Of a stretch of 64,000 nt of DNA, positions 1-12,628 are shown piece after piece. The DNA lies in NCBI GenBank assembly GCA_021234155.1, contig JAJEKV010000032.1, forward strand, positions 4,905,835 to 4,969,834, read 5' to 3'. A program made the position numbers and the translations under genes. Origin of the DNA: Isoetes taiwanensis (lineage: Eukaryota; Streptophyta; Lycopodiopsida; Isoetales; Isoetaceae). A model generated the notes under the pieces. That model did not search any database and was not told the origin of the DNA. It worked only from the letters and a program-made list of their open reading frames with translations. Each line of letters begins with the position of its first letter. The first letter of the stretch is position 1.

Positions 1-2
1 AG

Positions 3-353
3 GTTGATAGTCTTGAGTGTGCTGGTCATGGTAACTCTTCCGTTCTTCATGATGTTCAGACTGTTTTTCCTGCATCTGTAGATCCAAATGCTTCTCTTGT
101 AGCGACAGTGAATAGTTCTGATATAGGAAGTGTAGATGAAGAGTCATTGGAACTGAAAAATCAGCTGATACAATTCAATCAAGATTGTGAGACACTCGCA
201 GCAAGTTCTCCTGCTGTTAGACACGCACTAGGTTTACAGGTGCAGGTGGCTAATATTTCTGGTGGAACTTTCCAAAACTGCAGCATTGTGATGCCACAAA
301 TGACAGGACGAGAGTTAGGAGACTTCATGCAGCAATTCATGAAAAAAGACTAG
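3..353 (+). CDS. 3' end of an unrecognised protein-coding gene
   Basis: The frame is open from the left edge of the window to a TAG at 351-353, so this is the C-terminal part (about 116 residues) of a larger protein. The first visible Met is at 108, but the frame continues upstream without a stop, so that Met is probably internal. The sequence is acidic to neutral, with a helical-looking stretch (ELKNQLIQFNQDCETLAAS) followed by a motif ISGGTFQNCSIVM and a C-terminal MQQFMKKD. I do not recognise a family. AT-rich sequence typical of a plant 3' UTR follows. No membrane segment or catalytic motif is visible. Confidence is for coding status, not function. Confidence 0.55.
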   Translation, partial: VDSLECAGHGNSSVLHDVQTVFPASVDPNASLVATVNSSDIGSVDEESLELKNQLIQFNQDCETLAASSPAVRHALGLQVQVANISGGTFQNCSIVMPQMTGRELGDFMQQFMKKD

Positions 354-1849
354 CCCTTTGATCTACTTTGTGCTTTGATCTACTGTTATCTGCTATGAGT
401 TTTTTGAATTTTTCTACTCTGATGTACTGATGCAACTAGAATGTTGTGTCTACTTTTGTATGGTTTTTTCCTTTTATCAATATAAACTCTTTGAAACTCT
501 ATTCAATGTTTTTTATTAACTGTCATGACATTGTTAAAAGTTTGAGATCTGAATTCTGAAGTTCTCAGAATGTTCAATAGAAATGCAGAATGTAAATCAG
601 AATGTTAACCACAAAACAGAATGTTAACCTCAAACAGAATGTTCACCTAAGGCTTACATTCCTTAAAAGAATCTTGTCCACGTGGCAATACAGGATTGGA
701 CAATAAGTCAGAAAATATGACACCTGACATTTACGTAACTACCAATAGTAAAGACTATTCATGCTTTAATATGTTAACTAGAAACAACTTGCACTATGAA
801 CCCCTTGCATAGCTATGATGAGAAAAAGTGATATAAAGCAGTCTTATTTGTTCTTTGAGGCTAATATTTCCGTAAAAAAAAATACCTCAGCGCAACACGT
901 GTACTTCAAAAAAATATCAAAAATTAAAAAGTCCTAAATTTCTTCGTGACCCTCATCTTTCTTGCTCTTCAAGCCATCCCTGATCGCCCAGCAACCCGAT
1001 AGAGATCTCTGGTCACTTCTCTGCCTGGCCACAAAAATATAGAAGGTAAATAAAAGTTGTAAAATTCCCCTCTACTGGCAGCGGAGCACTGTCTTAGCTA
1101 CCGGGTGCCATAGCCACTGCTGTGATTCTGCTAAGTTAGGTCAGACCAGCCTGCCGAATTCTGGTGGTGATGGCGCCGGTATGATTTTCAGCTGTAGCCA
1201 GGGCCTTGCGTTTACAGAGGCAACAACCCCAAATTGGCACTTACCTTGCAGTCTCCTAAATTGGCTCTTCGGCGACCTCGCTTGATATGCGATGAAGCAA
1301 AGGATTTCATTTTGGCTGTCTGAAAAGTGTGGGTTATTGTGTGCAGATAATGCATCAGTGGATATTCATTCTATCAGAGCAGAGCCATAATATGGATATG
1401 GATTGTAGATATGTTTTCGTGCATTTGGTCTCCTCTTTGCGATCCACTCTCCCTTTTCTGTGCCCATTTTTTTCCCTTGCCCGCACGGATTGTTTTGTCG
1501 CATCTCTTTTCCAGACTTTGATCGAATGTGGAGCCTTCTTTTTGGATCGATGGTCGGTTTATTTTTTGCTCTAAACCCTAGTAATGGCCTTGCGTATATG
1601 CCTAAGGTTTGCCAGGCTACGCACCGAGCTCTTCATCACATTTAGGTAGTTAGGATTCACGCTCTGCAACTGTGGTCTTTCTATTTCATAAACCCATCCC
1701 CGTTTCCACTGTTGCTGAAGCTTCTACGATTTGGAACTATAAGGGTAACAACCAGGCCGCTCCAAGGTACATGATAATCTGGGATTTGATTAAGGTACCA
1801 GCCATCGTCACAAATCTTACAAATACTGCAGGTGGATCGCTGTAAGAAT
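354..1849. other. Intergenic, no gene recognised
   Basis: AT-rich sequence with short runs of the word CAGAATGTTAACC near 600-640. Short open frames in 1300-1650 show no recognisable domain. I see no RNA gene or element boundary here. Confidence 0.5.
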
Positions 1850-2255
1850 GGCATATCCGACCTTCGCCATTGGCACAATCTGGACAGGTCCTACGGATCT
1901 CCTTCTGTTATTCCCTTCTTCTATCCATCGGTTTTCTTTCACCACAGACCAAGACTGACATAGCTTCCCACAAATTCGGATTTGTCTCAGGTATTTTGAT
2001 GCAAAGATTTTATTTTTCTAGTATTTGATCTTTACTGCACTGTAAGTTTTCTGCAAAAACTTCAGCTTTTGGAGACACAACGATGGTTCGCAATATCTAA
2101 AGCTAGTTTGGATGCTCTGCAGATTTGGGAGTGGCAATCTTTAACTTTGCATCTCTATTGCTACATTCCTTATTGTATTACTGAGTACCAAGAGAGCTCC
2201 ACAAGATGTTTCACCACGCCACTTTTCCAGCCTTTTGATTTGGAGAGGATCAATT
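1850..2255 (+). repeat. Dispersed repeat, copy A (inverted copy at 45.7-46.27 kb)
   Basis: From about ATCCGACC at 1847 to GGAGAGGATCAA at 2250 this segment matches the reverse complement of about 45,692-46,265 with scattered substitutions. It includes the shared words ACAATCTGGACAGGTCCTAC and GATTTGGGAGTGGCAATC. The other copy is interrupted by a 183-bp insertion that is absent here, so this copy is the empty site. The element identity is unknown, and reading frames through it in either direction match no family I know. Confidence 0.7.
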
Positions 2256-4350
2256 CCTTGATTCCATTTGCCCTCAAAATCATCCAAATGTCTCTTTTTT
2301 ACTCCCAAATCCGTCCCGTGTCTTTTTCCGCATTTCTCCAGCTTTTGTTTCGTTTCTTCCTTCCATCTTTCTTTTGCCGTAACCCATTTCGCCATCTGAT
2401 CCAATTTTTTTTGTTTGTGTCTCATTTTTGCACACCTGCCGCCTGATTCAACCGTTGGAAGATTTGCATGGCATCTAGGAAGCCCCCTCTTTTGTTTGTT
2501 TTTTTGTTTTAATGTTCTATGAGGGCAGTTTGGGAGGGTTCTTCAATTTCAAACAGGTTCAGTAGAGTCAACTGTGTAAAAAAATCCTGGGATAACTAGA
2601 CATATAGTCTGTGGATATCGGTTATATGCAAGTGGGATCTGTAAATCTTTTGGCCGAAGCAAAATTGCCAAGCAAGGGAAAAAGCTCTATTCTCTTCTCC
2701 CGGATTTCACAATTGCATTCCAGGACTCTGTTGGTATAATATATGATGGTGAGTACTTTCGTTTTTGGCTTGGGTTGTGAACCAAATTATCTTTATTTTT
2801 TCTGCAATAGATATTTGGGGCAGTGGAGGTCGCGAGTTTGGGGCAAGAACTTTTAGGTTATTCATCATCAATTTTTATATTCATATGGTAGACTAACTCT
2901 GTGTGGCATGACTTCCTTTATTCAATTCTTATTCTAAAGTATACTTTTCTTATTTCGCTAGAAGCAAAATCTCAAAGAACTGCAGTACAAATTATTTGTA
3001 GTCCTAGGTGTCACATTTGTGGCTTTTATATTACTATTTATGGATGACATCCTTTGTATCAGTGCAAATCATCATTTGTTTGAAGCCATCACATGCAGCG
3101 GCATATGTCTTAGTAGGATCTGATATGATGTTGTACCAGTATGCGACTTCATAAAAATTGGCATTTAGGAGTTAATGCATCCATCATTTACTTATAATTG
3201 TTTCTCCCCTAGGCCTGCTGTATTTTGTGTTTTACTTTTTTTTTGTATCGGCACATATGGTCTGGAGCTCTGACTTTTTTGAAGTGCAGATCTGTTTCAT
3301 CCTGGTCGAAGGCTGCTACAGTGACATTAAATCTGCGGGGTCGATTCAGGTCCTTTGTGGGCTAACCTCACCTATTTTGCAAGGCACCTCCAGGGCTTTG
3401 CATCCATCCGAAATGTTACTCTGATTCATTGGGTGAATTGTTCCTTATAGAACAGGCTTAATTTGGAATAATTTATAAGCTGGATGGGGATCCAGCTAGT
3501 GCATTACATCCGTTTTTGTGCTAGAGAATTTTGTTTGGAGTTGAATTCGATATTTAGCACCAGAACAGGTACACAAAATTTAGCTTTTGATTTTGCATTG
3601 CAAGATTTAGATTTCATCAAGAATCGACCATCTATAAGAAACACATGACTAATCCTCTGCTTTTCTTTTGCAGCATTTAGATTAATGGAACATGGCAAAG
3701 AACATTTTTTTGACATGTAGATTCAATGTTTGTCTGGCACATGAACTCAAGAGCAACCTGTATAGACAATCGAACTCAATAGGTACCTTCACAGCTCATC
3801 AGAAAGCAAGATATTTCTCTGCCTCCAGTCTTTCTATCAACAGTTTGGAGTGTGGTCTACTATTTAGATTCTTTTTCAATAATGACGAGCAATGTCTGCC
3901 TTTTCTTTCTTCTAGATCTGGAGTTCTCTATCAAGTTTTGTGTATCAGGAAGTTGTCATTTGAAAAAATTCTTATTAGGTATCCATTTCCACCTTCGATA
4001 CGTTAGCAGACAATGAGAGCAGAAAGGGGTGTATCATTAGCTTTTGGTGGCCATGTCTTGAGTAAATGTGTTCTTGCTTCATATGGAGAACCCGTTTTGT
4101 TGAAGGACTAGAGTGTAGATTGAACATGTTCCCCTATACTCTCTAAATAGAGTGCGGTGCCCCTGGAATTTTTATGGGGTTTTCTCCATTTACACAGCTT
4201 TCGGCAAATATCGGCAGTTATCTTCAGTGTTTTTTGCCCAAGTTGGAAATCATAATACTGCCAGGAGATACCATGGTGGAGAGGATGCACTTGCAAGATG
4301 GCCTAATAGAAGGGGTTCAAAATGTACACAAGACGTATTTGAATTATACT
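2256..4350. other. Intergenic, no gene recognised
   Basis: Low-complexity T-rich and A-rich plant intergenic sequence. Open frames on both strands are short and unconvincing. A lysine-rich minus-strand frame at 2141-2425 could be a coding remnant of the repeat at 1850-2255, but I cannot assign it. Confidence 0.45.
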
Positions 4351-4398
4351 TACAAGAAATTTATCGCGGCGGCCTTGGCCGCCGCGAACATTTCTCTT
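4351..4398 (+). repeat. 48-bp GC-rich hairpin element, copy 1
   Basis: The core TCGCGGCGGCC / GGCCGCCGCGA forms an 11-bp stem with a TT loop. AT-rich arms (AAGAAATTTA and ACATTTCTCTT) are themselves imperfectly complementary. The whole 48 bases recur as an exact reverse complement at 17,241-17,288. The flanking sequence of the two copies is unrelated, so these are two copies of one short foldback sequence. Confidence 0.8.
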
Positions 4399-5301
4399 TA
4401 ACAACTTGTCGTCTATTTAGAGCCCAAGTACTATAAACATACCTTTGCCCATGACAAAGAGTTTGGGAAAAGTATTTCAAGATGAATTTTTTCAACAACC
4501 CATCCATTAGTTAGTTAATTATTTCAACATCTCTCTTTTCAACATCCCAGACACTAAAGTGCCAAAACATGACCATGTCACATGTTTGTAATCTATGTCC
4601 AGAACTGGGACTCACCAAACTTTGCCACTAAAACCATCTTCATTTTTTCTCGTCTCCATTTAAGTTCTCGCTTTCATTTCAACTACTGCAAGTCTATCAC
4701 AGGCCTGCCACAGGCCTGCGAAAGGAAAAAGTGCACTAGGCATATCAGGCAGTATCACACCAAATTTGCCCAAACACCTTAATTAGACTAGGAAAAAAAG
4801 ACAATATGAACACAAAATTATCACATTCCAAACAAATATTAAAATATCACATATAGGACAGCCCAAAAACATCACATTGATACCTCATGAAGGGGCTTAC
4901 TGCACTTCAAGTCCACATTCTGTACAAACTTATCATACCTGGTGAATCCACTGCACATGAGTATTTGTATGTAAAAAGCAAAGATATAAATAGTACTAAG
5001 AGAAGAAAATTTTGGCCTAACAAACAGAGCTGGTAGCTGAACTTCTGAGATTACAATACATGGTGCCATGTTGTAACAATCAAGCCATGGCAGAGTTTTA
5101 TATTTGCTATACGTCTCGTGTCCAATGCCAAGTATAAGGATAAAGCACATAAGAGAACACGTAACTAACCAGTTCTGAGGAACTCCAACTGCTGCACGAG
5201 CTTGATAGTTAAAAGGACCCTTCAGCTCCACATTATACCTGTCCATCATTTCTATATGTAGCACAGTTAATACATGTTCCACAGCAATCCTGCATACAAA
5301 C

Positions 5302-6854
5302 CTGAGAAAAACCAAGTCCATTGACTGGATCTGTGTAGAAAAAAAACTTCCCTTCTGTGATATCAGGAGACATAGTCCAGGAAAAGAACATGTATATGGC
5401 AGGTTTCCACACCAAAGGACACCTGATTGTCTCCATCATCTTCTTTCGTGTTTCACCAAATTTTCGGTTAACCTGCATTTGACAAATGCAATGCCTTAGA
5501 AAACTTCTTTATCAATATAAACATAGATCACATAACGCAAAAGATAAACCTCTCGATGTCTCTGATGCCAATTAAGTGGTGTTTCATGAATCAGGAACCC
5601 CAGCAGAAGAAACAGGATGGGTGGGACTGCCAGCAAAATTAGTGCTCCCTGAAATTTCCAAATAGAAATATTTTAGTCAACCCTTCTTTCTTAGCACAGC
5701 AAAAGAGAAGTCCCTATATACTATGACAATTCTGGACTTTGTTCTAGAAAAAAATTACTTTATGGAACGATCTACAACTAACACAAGCAGAGAACAATCA
5801 GCAAAAAAACAAATCATTAACTACCAGGGGCAAACCACATTTTGTAATACCAAGGCCAACTCTGCGTATGCAGGTGGTGACAATGGAATATAGTAGACAC
5901 TTGAAAACAAAGGTATCTACTAAACACCACAACGGTATCTACCAAGATTAGTAATACAACTGAAGTTCAATAAGCACTCAGTTAGTTTGAATAATTGATG
6001 AACTGACGGCCTTCATAGTACTTATCGCCAATTCTCACGATTGTCGAAGCTTCCAGCAAGATGGCTATATGCCACCTCTGTAAGATTCAAGATATTGCTT
6101 ACTAGAAACGCCTTCCTAATCCTCCTAGCTTGTCCTTATCTAGAAATATAGGAAGCCATAAATTTAAATGTCACTCAGATTTTTGTAGCATTCATGACAC
6201 AAGGTAGAAATTGCCACTTACTTGTGCCCCTAGAAGGCTCACGGGTAATCCAGCGATGGAAAACCCCAATAGGTTCCCCAATGACATACATGAGGAACAC
6301 AAGCTTTGTATATCTGCTGCAACAGTTGGTTGTTCACGACTCTTCTTAGCAGCAATTCCATCTAAGGTAACATCAGCTATGGCAGCACTAGCTGAACCTG
6401 CAACGAATAAGGAAAGTGCAGCTCCAGCTTGTAATTTTCGTGCTGAAACCAGCAGCGAGCTAGATCCAAGACCTAAGAGACCTACAAAAATTGAACTTTT
6501 TATAGATCAGGTCAAACATTTCTATGAAAAAGGAAGTCATATAGATGGGGACTAACCTGCAAAAATGAAGTAAGGACGGCAATGGTAGCCCAGAATAGGA
6601 AGAGTATCTGTCAGGAAACCCCACAACGGTTTCACATCCCAAGGAATCCAAGTAACCCCACGATAAAACTGCATTGCAGAGGGATCTTGCAATTGGACAT
6701 CCTTCCAATAATACCCAACGACCACTTTGGCCAGGGCACCTCCAACACCTTGGCTAGTGCCATATACTATTATAACTCCGGCGGCAAAGCTCCAGCCAAG
6801 CTCCTTGCCCAGCATTTGCAACCAAATAAAAGGGCTCCATATTTCCTTGCACAT
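5302..6854 (-). CDS. Folate/biopterin transporter (BT1 family, MFS-like), 5' part of a spliced gene
   Basis: Predicted plastid or plasma-membrane carrier of folates and pterins. Four exons can be placed with GT..AG borders: 6557-6854 (or from 6926), 6222-6481, 5550-5648 and 5302-5472. Exon 1 carries the BT1 signature region ([55 protein letters not shown]). Exon 2 holds [20 protein letters not shown] and continues [20 protein letters not shown]. Exon 4 has the conserved [26 protein letters not shown] and GLGFSQ. Sequence after 5302 does not continue the expected transmembrane region cleanly, so the 3' half is unresolved or degraded. An ATG at 6926 opens MEDPEDEEEE and then hits an in-frame TAG at 6896-6894. 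I therefore take the Met at 6854, which still leaves the first transmembrane helix intact. Confidence 0.75.
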
Positions 6855-6926
6855 AAATCTCCAGCCTCTGTGCCTGTGCGCATTGGAGATGAGCTACTCC
6901 TCTTCCTCGTCCTCCGGATCTTCCAT

Positions 6927-8128
6927 GGCTAAGAAGGTCGGGCTCTGATTCAGGAGCAATTTTGAATTACAAAGCAAGAAAAAAGTGTCAGATCGACCTG
7001 GGAAAAAGTCCGACCGGTTGCTAATTTTTCTTTTCCTTCTCTGCTCCAGACCGCCATAGCCAGTTCCGACAACATTCCATATTGGAGGTTGCTCAGTAGA
7101 TTACCCATTCCTTTTGTATTTTCATTATTCCTCGCTAAACCAACAACCAGTTGTCGCCCTTTTTGCACCGGAAGAAAGCTTCTCTTGCTTCTCTCCTATC
7201 CATCGCTATAGCAACTGCCCACCGCCATAGCATAAGACGACGGAGCACCGGCATAGCATAGCACTGGACGGAGCTGATTCTTCCGATAAAAACGTAAGGG
7301 ACAAAAACAAAAAATGAAAAATTGAAAACTGCATTATATATGTTTAGAAAACACTTAAGCTTTTCTGTATGGATATCAGGGGCATTAGTTTGTTGTGTTG
7401 CTCCTTAGAATCAAACTGCATAATATGCATGATGTTTAAAACATGAGAGATGTTAGTAAATCACAACTTTTATAAATGCTATTGAAAACTTTTATAGATG
7501 CTATGGAAAATTTCAATTTGTTGGGTTGGAGACAACCCAGCCAAGGCTCTAGTTGTTAGTTTAGCAAGACGCACAATGTTTATGATGGTCCTAGATAAAC
7601 ATGGTTGATATAGAGAAATAAAGCACGTTGCCAAGATCTCTGTGGTAAATTCCTAAGAGCATCCTCTTAGCTTTGACAGCGCTAGGCAAACCTAGCAAGT
7701 AAAATCAAACTACGGTTTTGAAACAAAGAGTAAATTAACATGTACTAGAGACATATCCTAGGAGATCCAATGGACATATTAGCCCTTTATCATTTAAGAG
7801 CATCCTCTTAGCTTTGACAGTGCTAGGCAAATCCAGCAAGTAAAAGCAAACTATGGTTTTGTAGTGACTGCACCTCAACGTTGCATACCAATGGTGGGTC
7901 TAAAAATGATCTCTGATTGTTTACCTCTCTTAGTCATTTTGGCCTTCTCTATACATAGCATGGCATTCTTGGCCTTTAATAAGGGATATAAAAACCCTTT
8001 GGGAGCCTATTGGCAAAGTTGTTACGATTCGTCATTCGTCATCTACATGCTAGATTATTCGAATCCCATCAATAGTTGCTACCTTTGGCTAATGTAATGC
8101 TTCACCCTACTATTGCCCTACTAACAAG
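6927..8128. other. Upstream region of the BT1 gene, with a 141-bp-spaced direct repeat
   Basis: The probable promoter side of the minus-strand transporter. It holds a direct repeat of about 65 bp at 7654-7720 and 7795-7864 (shared word AAGAGCATCCTCTTAGCTTT, then GCTAGGCAAA). No gene is recognised. Confidence 0.5.
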
Positions 8129-8152
8129 GTTTAAAATGAAACGCACTTATTT
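8129..8152 (+). repeat. Left terminal inverted repeat of the 8.9-kb element
   Basis: 24 nt identical to the reverse complement of 16,977-17,000. It is followed by AAGAAGTGCGTTT, which can pair with AAACGCACTT inside the repeat to make a terminal hairpin. Confidence 0.75.
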
Positions 8153-9338
8153 AAGAAGTGCGTTTGAAAGATTCCTTTATAAAAATTGGAAACTTGAAAA
8201 AAATGGACAAAATAGGGAGCAAAATAGATTGTTGAGCAAATAGCATTCGAAATACCCCAAAAAAAGCAACATTTTTGAAGCCTTTTCATTTTTTAAGAAG
8301 GGCAAAAAAAAAAAAAGCTTGTTTTGAGGAGAAAGACATTACATTTAAGAACTCATTAAGTATTTGTTGTTGAAAATAGAAGGAAATATAGTTTTGTGTT
8401 TTTGCAAGCTTAATATAAGTACTAAGAAAATCAAACATAGAAAAGAGAAAGAGTCTGAAATCATGAATCAAAAAAAGAATTGTTCTAATTAAGCATTGTT
8501 GAAGAGACAAAGTTTTCAGTTGAGAAATCTTCATCAAAATATATTAAAATTCGTAACACATAGATTACAATGAAAGATAGTTTAAAATGCTGTCTGTATA
8601 AATTTATACGGGAGGTGGCTCTTCCCAAATTACGTGACTCTCTCCCCTTAGGATCGGTCTCTTCTTGAGGTTATAATAGCGTAGACGCCCTTCATTCCAA
8701 TGGTACAGTGCAAAATTTCTCTCGCTCGTGCACCACAGCTCTCGGATCGAATTTAACTCCACCTCCTCATTTCTTCTTCCCGTAAGTGGAGGCCGGATTT
8801 CAGATATGTGCCTTTACATCGCCAAAGACCATTTTTGCTCCCAATTCCTCGCTTTCATCGGAAAGGATTCACAAGAGCTTATCCCGGTCCCGATGAAACT
8901 TATTTTGTCCGGGTCTATGTCGACGGAGACAACATTGCGCCCAGCTTAAGGGCGAACTAACAATGGTGCCCGAGCGGAAAATGCGCTCTAAGATCCAAAT
9001 CCCCTGCGAAAACCATCAGATCAAATTATTTATAAGTCAGCCGTAGGTTTCGATAATGGGACACCACAAATTTTTGTCATTTGTGGGTCTCTTAATTTTT
9101 GCAAAACCGCCGGAACTCAAACGCATTGCGAGGAGGAGTCTTTTCATTCTGCGTATTAAAGTGAACCATGGTTTTTTTTGCGCGCCCGCTAAAACCCTAT
9201 GTGAAAGTGCTCAAACAACTTACTAAGCCGACCACCACCATGACCCTTAACGTTTGTTTTAAGCCCCGCCAAACAAAGACAACAATGAAATATTAGTAAA
9301 ATAAAAACAAGGAAAATAAGTTAGCTCAAGAGTGTGGC

Positions 9339-9497
9339 GGTATAAATTTATACCAGAAAGTTGCCTTATGGTATAAATTTATACCAGGGACCTCATAAGA
9401 TAAATTTATACCGGCTGCAAGTCGTATAAATTTATACGAGACATTGCCTTGCTATATAAATTTAAACCTTAGGGCGGTTGTGGTATAAATTTATACC
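9339..9497. repeat. Palindrome cluster A (about 6 units; an outlier at 8596-8609)
   Basis: Units of GGTATAAATTTATACC (9339, 9370, 9482), CGTATAAATTTATACG (9423), a shortened GATAAATTTATACC (9399) and a decayed TATAAATTTAAACC (about 9454). They are separated by unrelated sequence of about 12-30 bp. A single GTATAAATTTATAC lies upstream at 8596. Confidence 0.9.
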
Positions 9498-10581
9498 GTG
9501 GAGTTACTAAAAGAAAAAGCGCTAAATGTTAAGCTTACCAAATGCAGCAAAGCCGCCGGCATTCTGATTACGCAGCTCCCATAGGTTTAAGCACCGACAT
9601 TGTTTGTAGGTCCCGAATGGAAAATAATGACCCTCCAAATTAGCGTGATAAGGTGACTTCCTTTAGGCCTTCCAAAAAGTGGACTTGCACGTCGCGTGAA
9701 AGCCTCCTCGTCAAAAAGCGCCGTCCTTAATTTTGAAACCATAGGGAATATCTCGCAATGCATAATGTGAAGTTCTCTTCTTCTCAAAAAGTGTCCCCGG
9801 CCTGCGGCAAATACCCTCAACAACTCAGACATGCAGTCCTGACCAAACGTTGTAAATCTTTCATAAGAAGTGTCAAAGCCGCTAGTGGCGACCTCCTTTC
9901 CCCGTGCTCGATTGCCTTAAGTCTCGCCTCTCTTCCTTGGCCCTACTTAACCAGGTTTAAAAATCCAAATGAAGCCCCTTTTCTTGTTCAGAAGAATATT
10001 GTGAGAAAAAAAGGCACAAACACGTAACATATTTTAGCAAAACTTACCCAAACACTAAAGTTAACAAATAAGCTCTCTAATAATACTATCGGTAGGCAAC
10101 TTGGGTAGAGAAGCTTGCACTCCTCCCAAATTCTCAAGGTTTAGCCGCTTCATTAACTCGGCCCGGCGGTAACAATGTCTTTCGATTTGCAAAGAGAAAC
10201 ATGTTGTAAGACCGTAAAATGTAGAAGAAAGACGGCATTGCAAATGTGGCTTACGCCTTAGCTTCCTTTGGCCATTTCGCCTAATGTAAATTCCTTGGCC
10301 ACGACTTTTTCCAAAAGGCTTAACAAAAATTTCTTTGCTTTTTAATCCCCAGAATCTTGCGTCCTGTGGTACAATGCTCATATTTTTCTGTTTTAATTCT
10401 CCACCCTTTTTGGTTTTTTTCCTGCTGAGGTTTGCTCTTTAAGCTCACCATCTTGAACATACAAAAAATTCTTTCTTGAAGATCCCACACCAGAAATGGA
10501 CAAACGCCATTAGTTTAGTGTTGCTTAGCGTAAGAGAATATGTTGCGCCTCTACTTTCTAAACACGATGGTGTGTAGTCAC

Positions 10582-10942
10582 GGTATAAATTTAAACCGCC
10601 CCTAGTCAGCCAGATAAATTTATACCGCGTATAGTCGCGACGGGTATAAATTTTTTCTTGGGTGTGCCACGCAGATAAATTTATATCAGGTGGCCGATAC
10701 CATATAAATTTATACCGTGCCCCACGGCATAAATTTATACCATGACTAGGCACTGGTATAAATTTATACAAGCGACTAGGGACGTGATAAATTTATACTG
10801 TAGCCGCCACCTGCAGATAAATTTATACTGCTGACTAGGCACGGTATAAATTTATACCGTGCCCGCATCGCGATATAAATTTATACCGTGCCTATCGCCG
10901 TATAAATTTATACCGCGGCCCGCAAGACGATAAATTTATACC
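10582..10942. repeat. Palindrome cluster B (about 13 units)
   Basis: Full units alternate with the shortened form (A)GATAAATTTATACC at a spacing of roughly 25-35 bp. Spacers are GC-rich and often extend the symmetry: around 10,838-10,863 the palindrome is perfect over 26 bp (arms beginning GGCACGGTATAAA). The words GACTAGGCAC and CGTGCC recur in the spacers. Confidence 0.9.
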
Positions 10943-12020
10943 GCGTCTTGAAGGCACTTGTAAACACGCTAAACACTACAAAACATAGAAAGAAGAGCAG
11001 CTTCTTACTTGACCATCTCCTCAATGCCACCGAAAGTAGTTATCGTGATGCTTTACCGCCATAATGGGCTTCTTATCATAGTCATAGCTGAGGCAAAGAC
11101 ACACGCACGCTAGAGGCTTCTCAAGCTCCTGCAGCCTTGTTCTTTGCTTTTAAAAATCCTCTCCATACATTTGTTTAAATTCCACGTACTCACGGTGCAT
11201 GAAACGGATCTTGTCTATTAAACTCATTTTTAATCTGGAAGTCATTGTCGGTGATTATGACTCACGGCAATGACTTTTGCTTCTTCATCCGTTACACCAA
11301 CGTATATATGTGCTTCTACGCTCTTCCACACTTCGCTTCACGGCTTTCCTCTTTTGCTAGTTCTTTCCTTGCCTTGTAACTATGTGTGCCTCCAAGAACG
11401 TAGTATGTGTAATCTTCAAGTCACCTTCTTGTAATCTTTTTTAGTTGGTTGCAATCAACTCCCGCCCACCATAACAACTAGTGGCGACACATGGGCATGA
11501 GGATTTCTTCTCATTCTTTGTTTCAAGATAGCCACATGTGCCGCATACGACTTCAGACCAAGCACTCGACCCCATCTTCATTTTTAGGTGGCCTCTTAAT
11601 GGTGCTCAATGTCAAAGAAATAGTTTGCTTTAGCAGTTTAGTGTCATTCACCCGCTTGAGAATAGCACTTGATTTATCTGCGGGCTTCACAACAATATCT
11701 GCTCCAGGGGCCTTCAAGAGCTTACGCTGACTCCTCTATAGTCAAAGCCTTTGTGCCTCTAGATTTCTTTTTGTAGGAGCCTGTATCTACTACTGAGGGA
11801 ATGCTTTCTACCCTTTCCCTTTGTTACCACCGGGTTCCTCTTCCTCTTCTTCTTCTACTTCCTCGCCCTTCTCTTCAAACTCTTCGATAGGAGTCTGGTA
11901 CGAGACCTTTGACCAACTTTTGTTTCTTCAAGAAAGCACAACCGACATTAAAATGTCCACTATATCCTGTAATGCGGTTAAGTTAGGAAGATGACGGTAT
12001 AAATTTATAATGTAAAGACA

Positions 12021-12500
12021 CTAAACAATACTTACATGGCCACTCTTGTAATTGTCACCCACGTGCTCTTGCACATCTTTGGGTTTGCACATGCTTATTC
12101 GAAGCATTTTACTTTCAAGAACGTAGAAGACTTCCCCCTTGTCATGCATGCACTTCATTAAGATTTCATCATCGACCTCTGTAGCAATAAGGTTGATAAT
12201 TTCGCCGGCAGGGTAATAATCGTCACTCTTGTACTTGCCCTTCCCTGATTGATGACACAAGTAAAGGTACGCCTCAGTGGGTTTGCTCTCTCTTGCACCC
12301 CTGTGGACGTACCACGTCTGGTCTTTCAGTTCGTGTGTCTGTGGCTCTATTGGTGCAGCCTTTGATGACTGGCCCTTGTTTACAAACTTGATCCTGGGGC
12401 TGGAAAAAGCGTAAAGAAGGCCATTTTTATGCCGTAAAATGTAACCTTTTTTCGACCTTTTGTACCATAAAAACAGTAAAAATAGAGGCGAAAAGAGCAT
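12021..12500 (-). CDS. Uncharacterised ORF inside the 8.9-kb element
   Basis: A 159-codon open frame that starts inside AT-rich sequence. The first 35 residues look hydrophobic or basic and are probably not genuine. The better part is the C-terminal 120 residues (QTWYVHRGARESKPTEAYLY ... YPAGEIINLIATEVDDEILM ... CKPKDVQEHVGDNYKSGHVS), which has the composition of a folded, conserved domain. I do not recognise it. It lies on the strand opposite the transposase-like remnant, between palindrome clusters B and C, and could be a second element-encoded gene or a captured exon. Confidence 0.35.
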   Translation of the reverse strand: MLFSPLFLLFLWYKRSKKGYILRHKNGLLYAFSSPRIKFVNKGQSSKAAPIEPQTHELKDQTWYVHRGARESKPTEAYLYLCHQSGKGKYKSDDYYPAGEIINLIATEVDDEILMKCMHDKGEVFYVLESKMLRISMCKPKDVQEHVGDNYKSGHVSIV

Positions 12501-12628
12501 AAAATCTACACTAAATTATCACTTTATTTGTGTTATTTAAGCTTAAAACGCAAGAATATTACTGAAATTTTAAGGTTTGCGACACTTCTTTAAGCACTAG
12601 ACACCAAGATTCCAAAATGAGTTGATGG

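Noticed and set aside
2141-2425. Lys/Glu-rich minus-strand ORF as a gene
   Set aside because: Only partly shared with the inverted repeat copy, with stops there. No family is recognised, so it is not listed as a CDS.
4351-4398. Helitron 3' end (hairpin near a CTRR terminus)
   Set aside because: Neither orientation has CTRR about 10 nt after the hairpin in either copy.
9587-10771. Several 80-110-codon ORFs between the palindrome clusters
   Set aside because: They read through or next to palindromes (recurring YKFI words are translated repeat) and show no domain.
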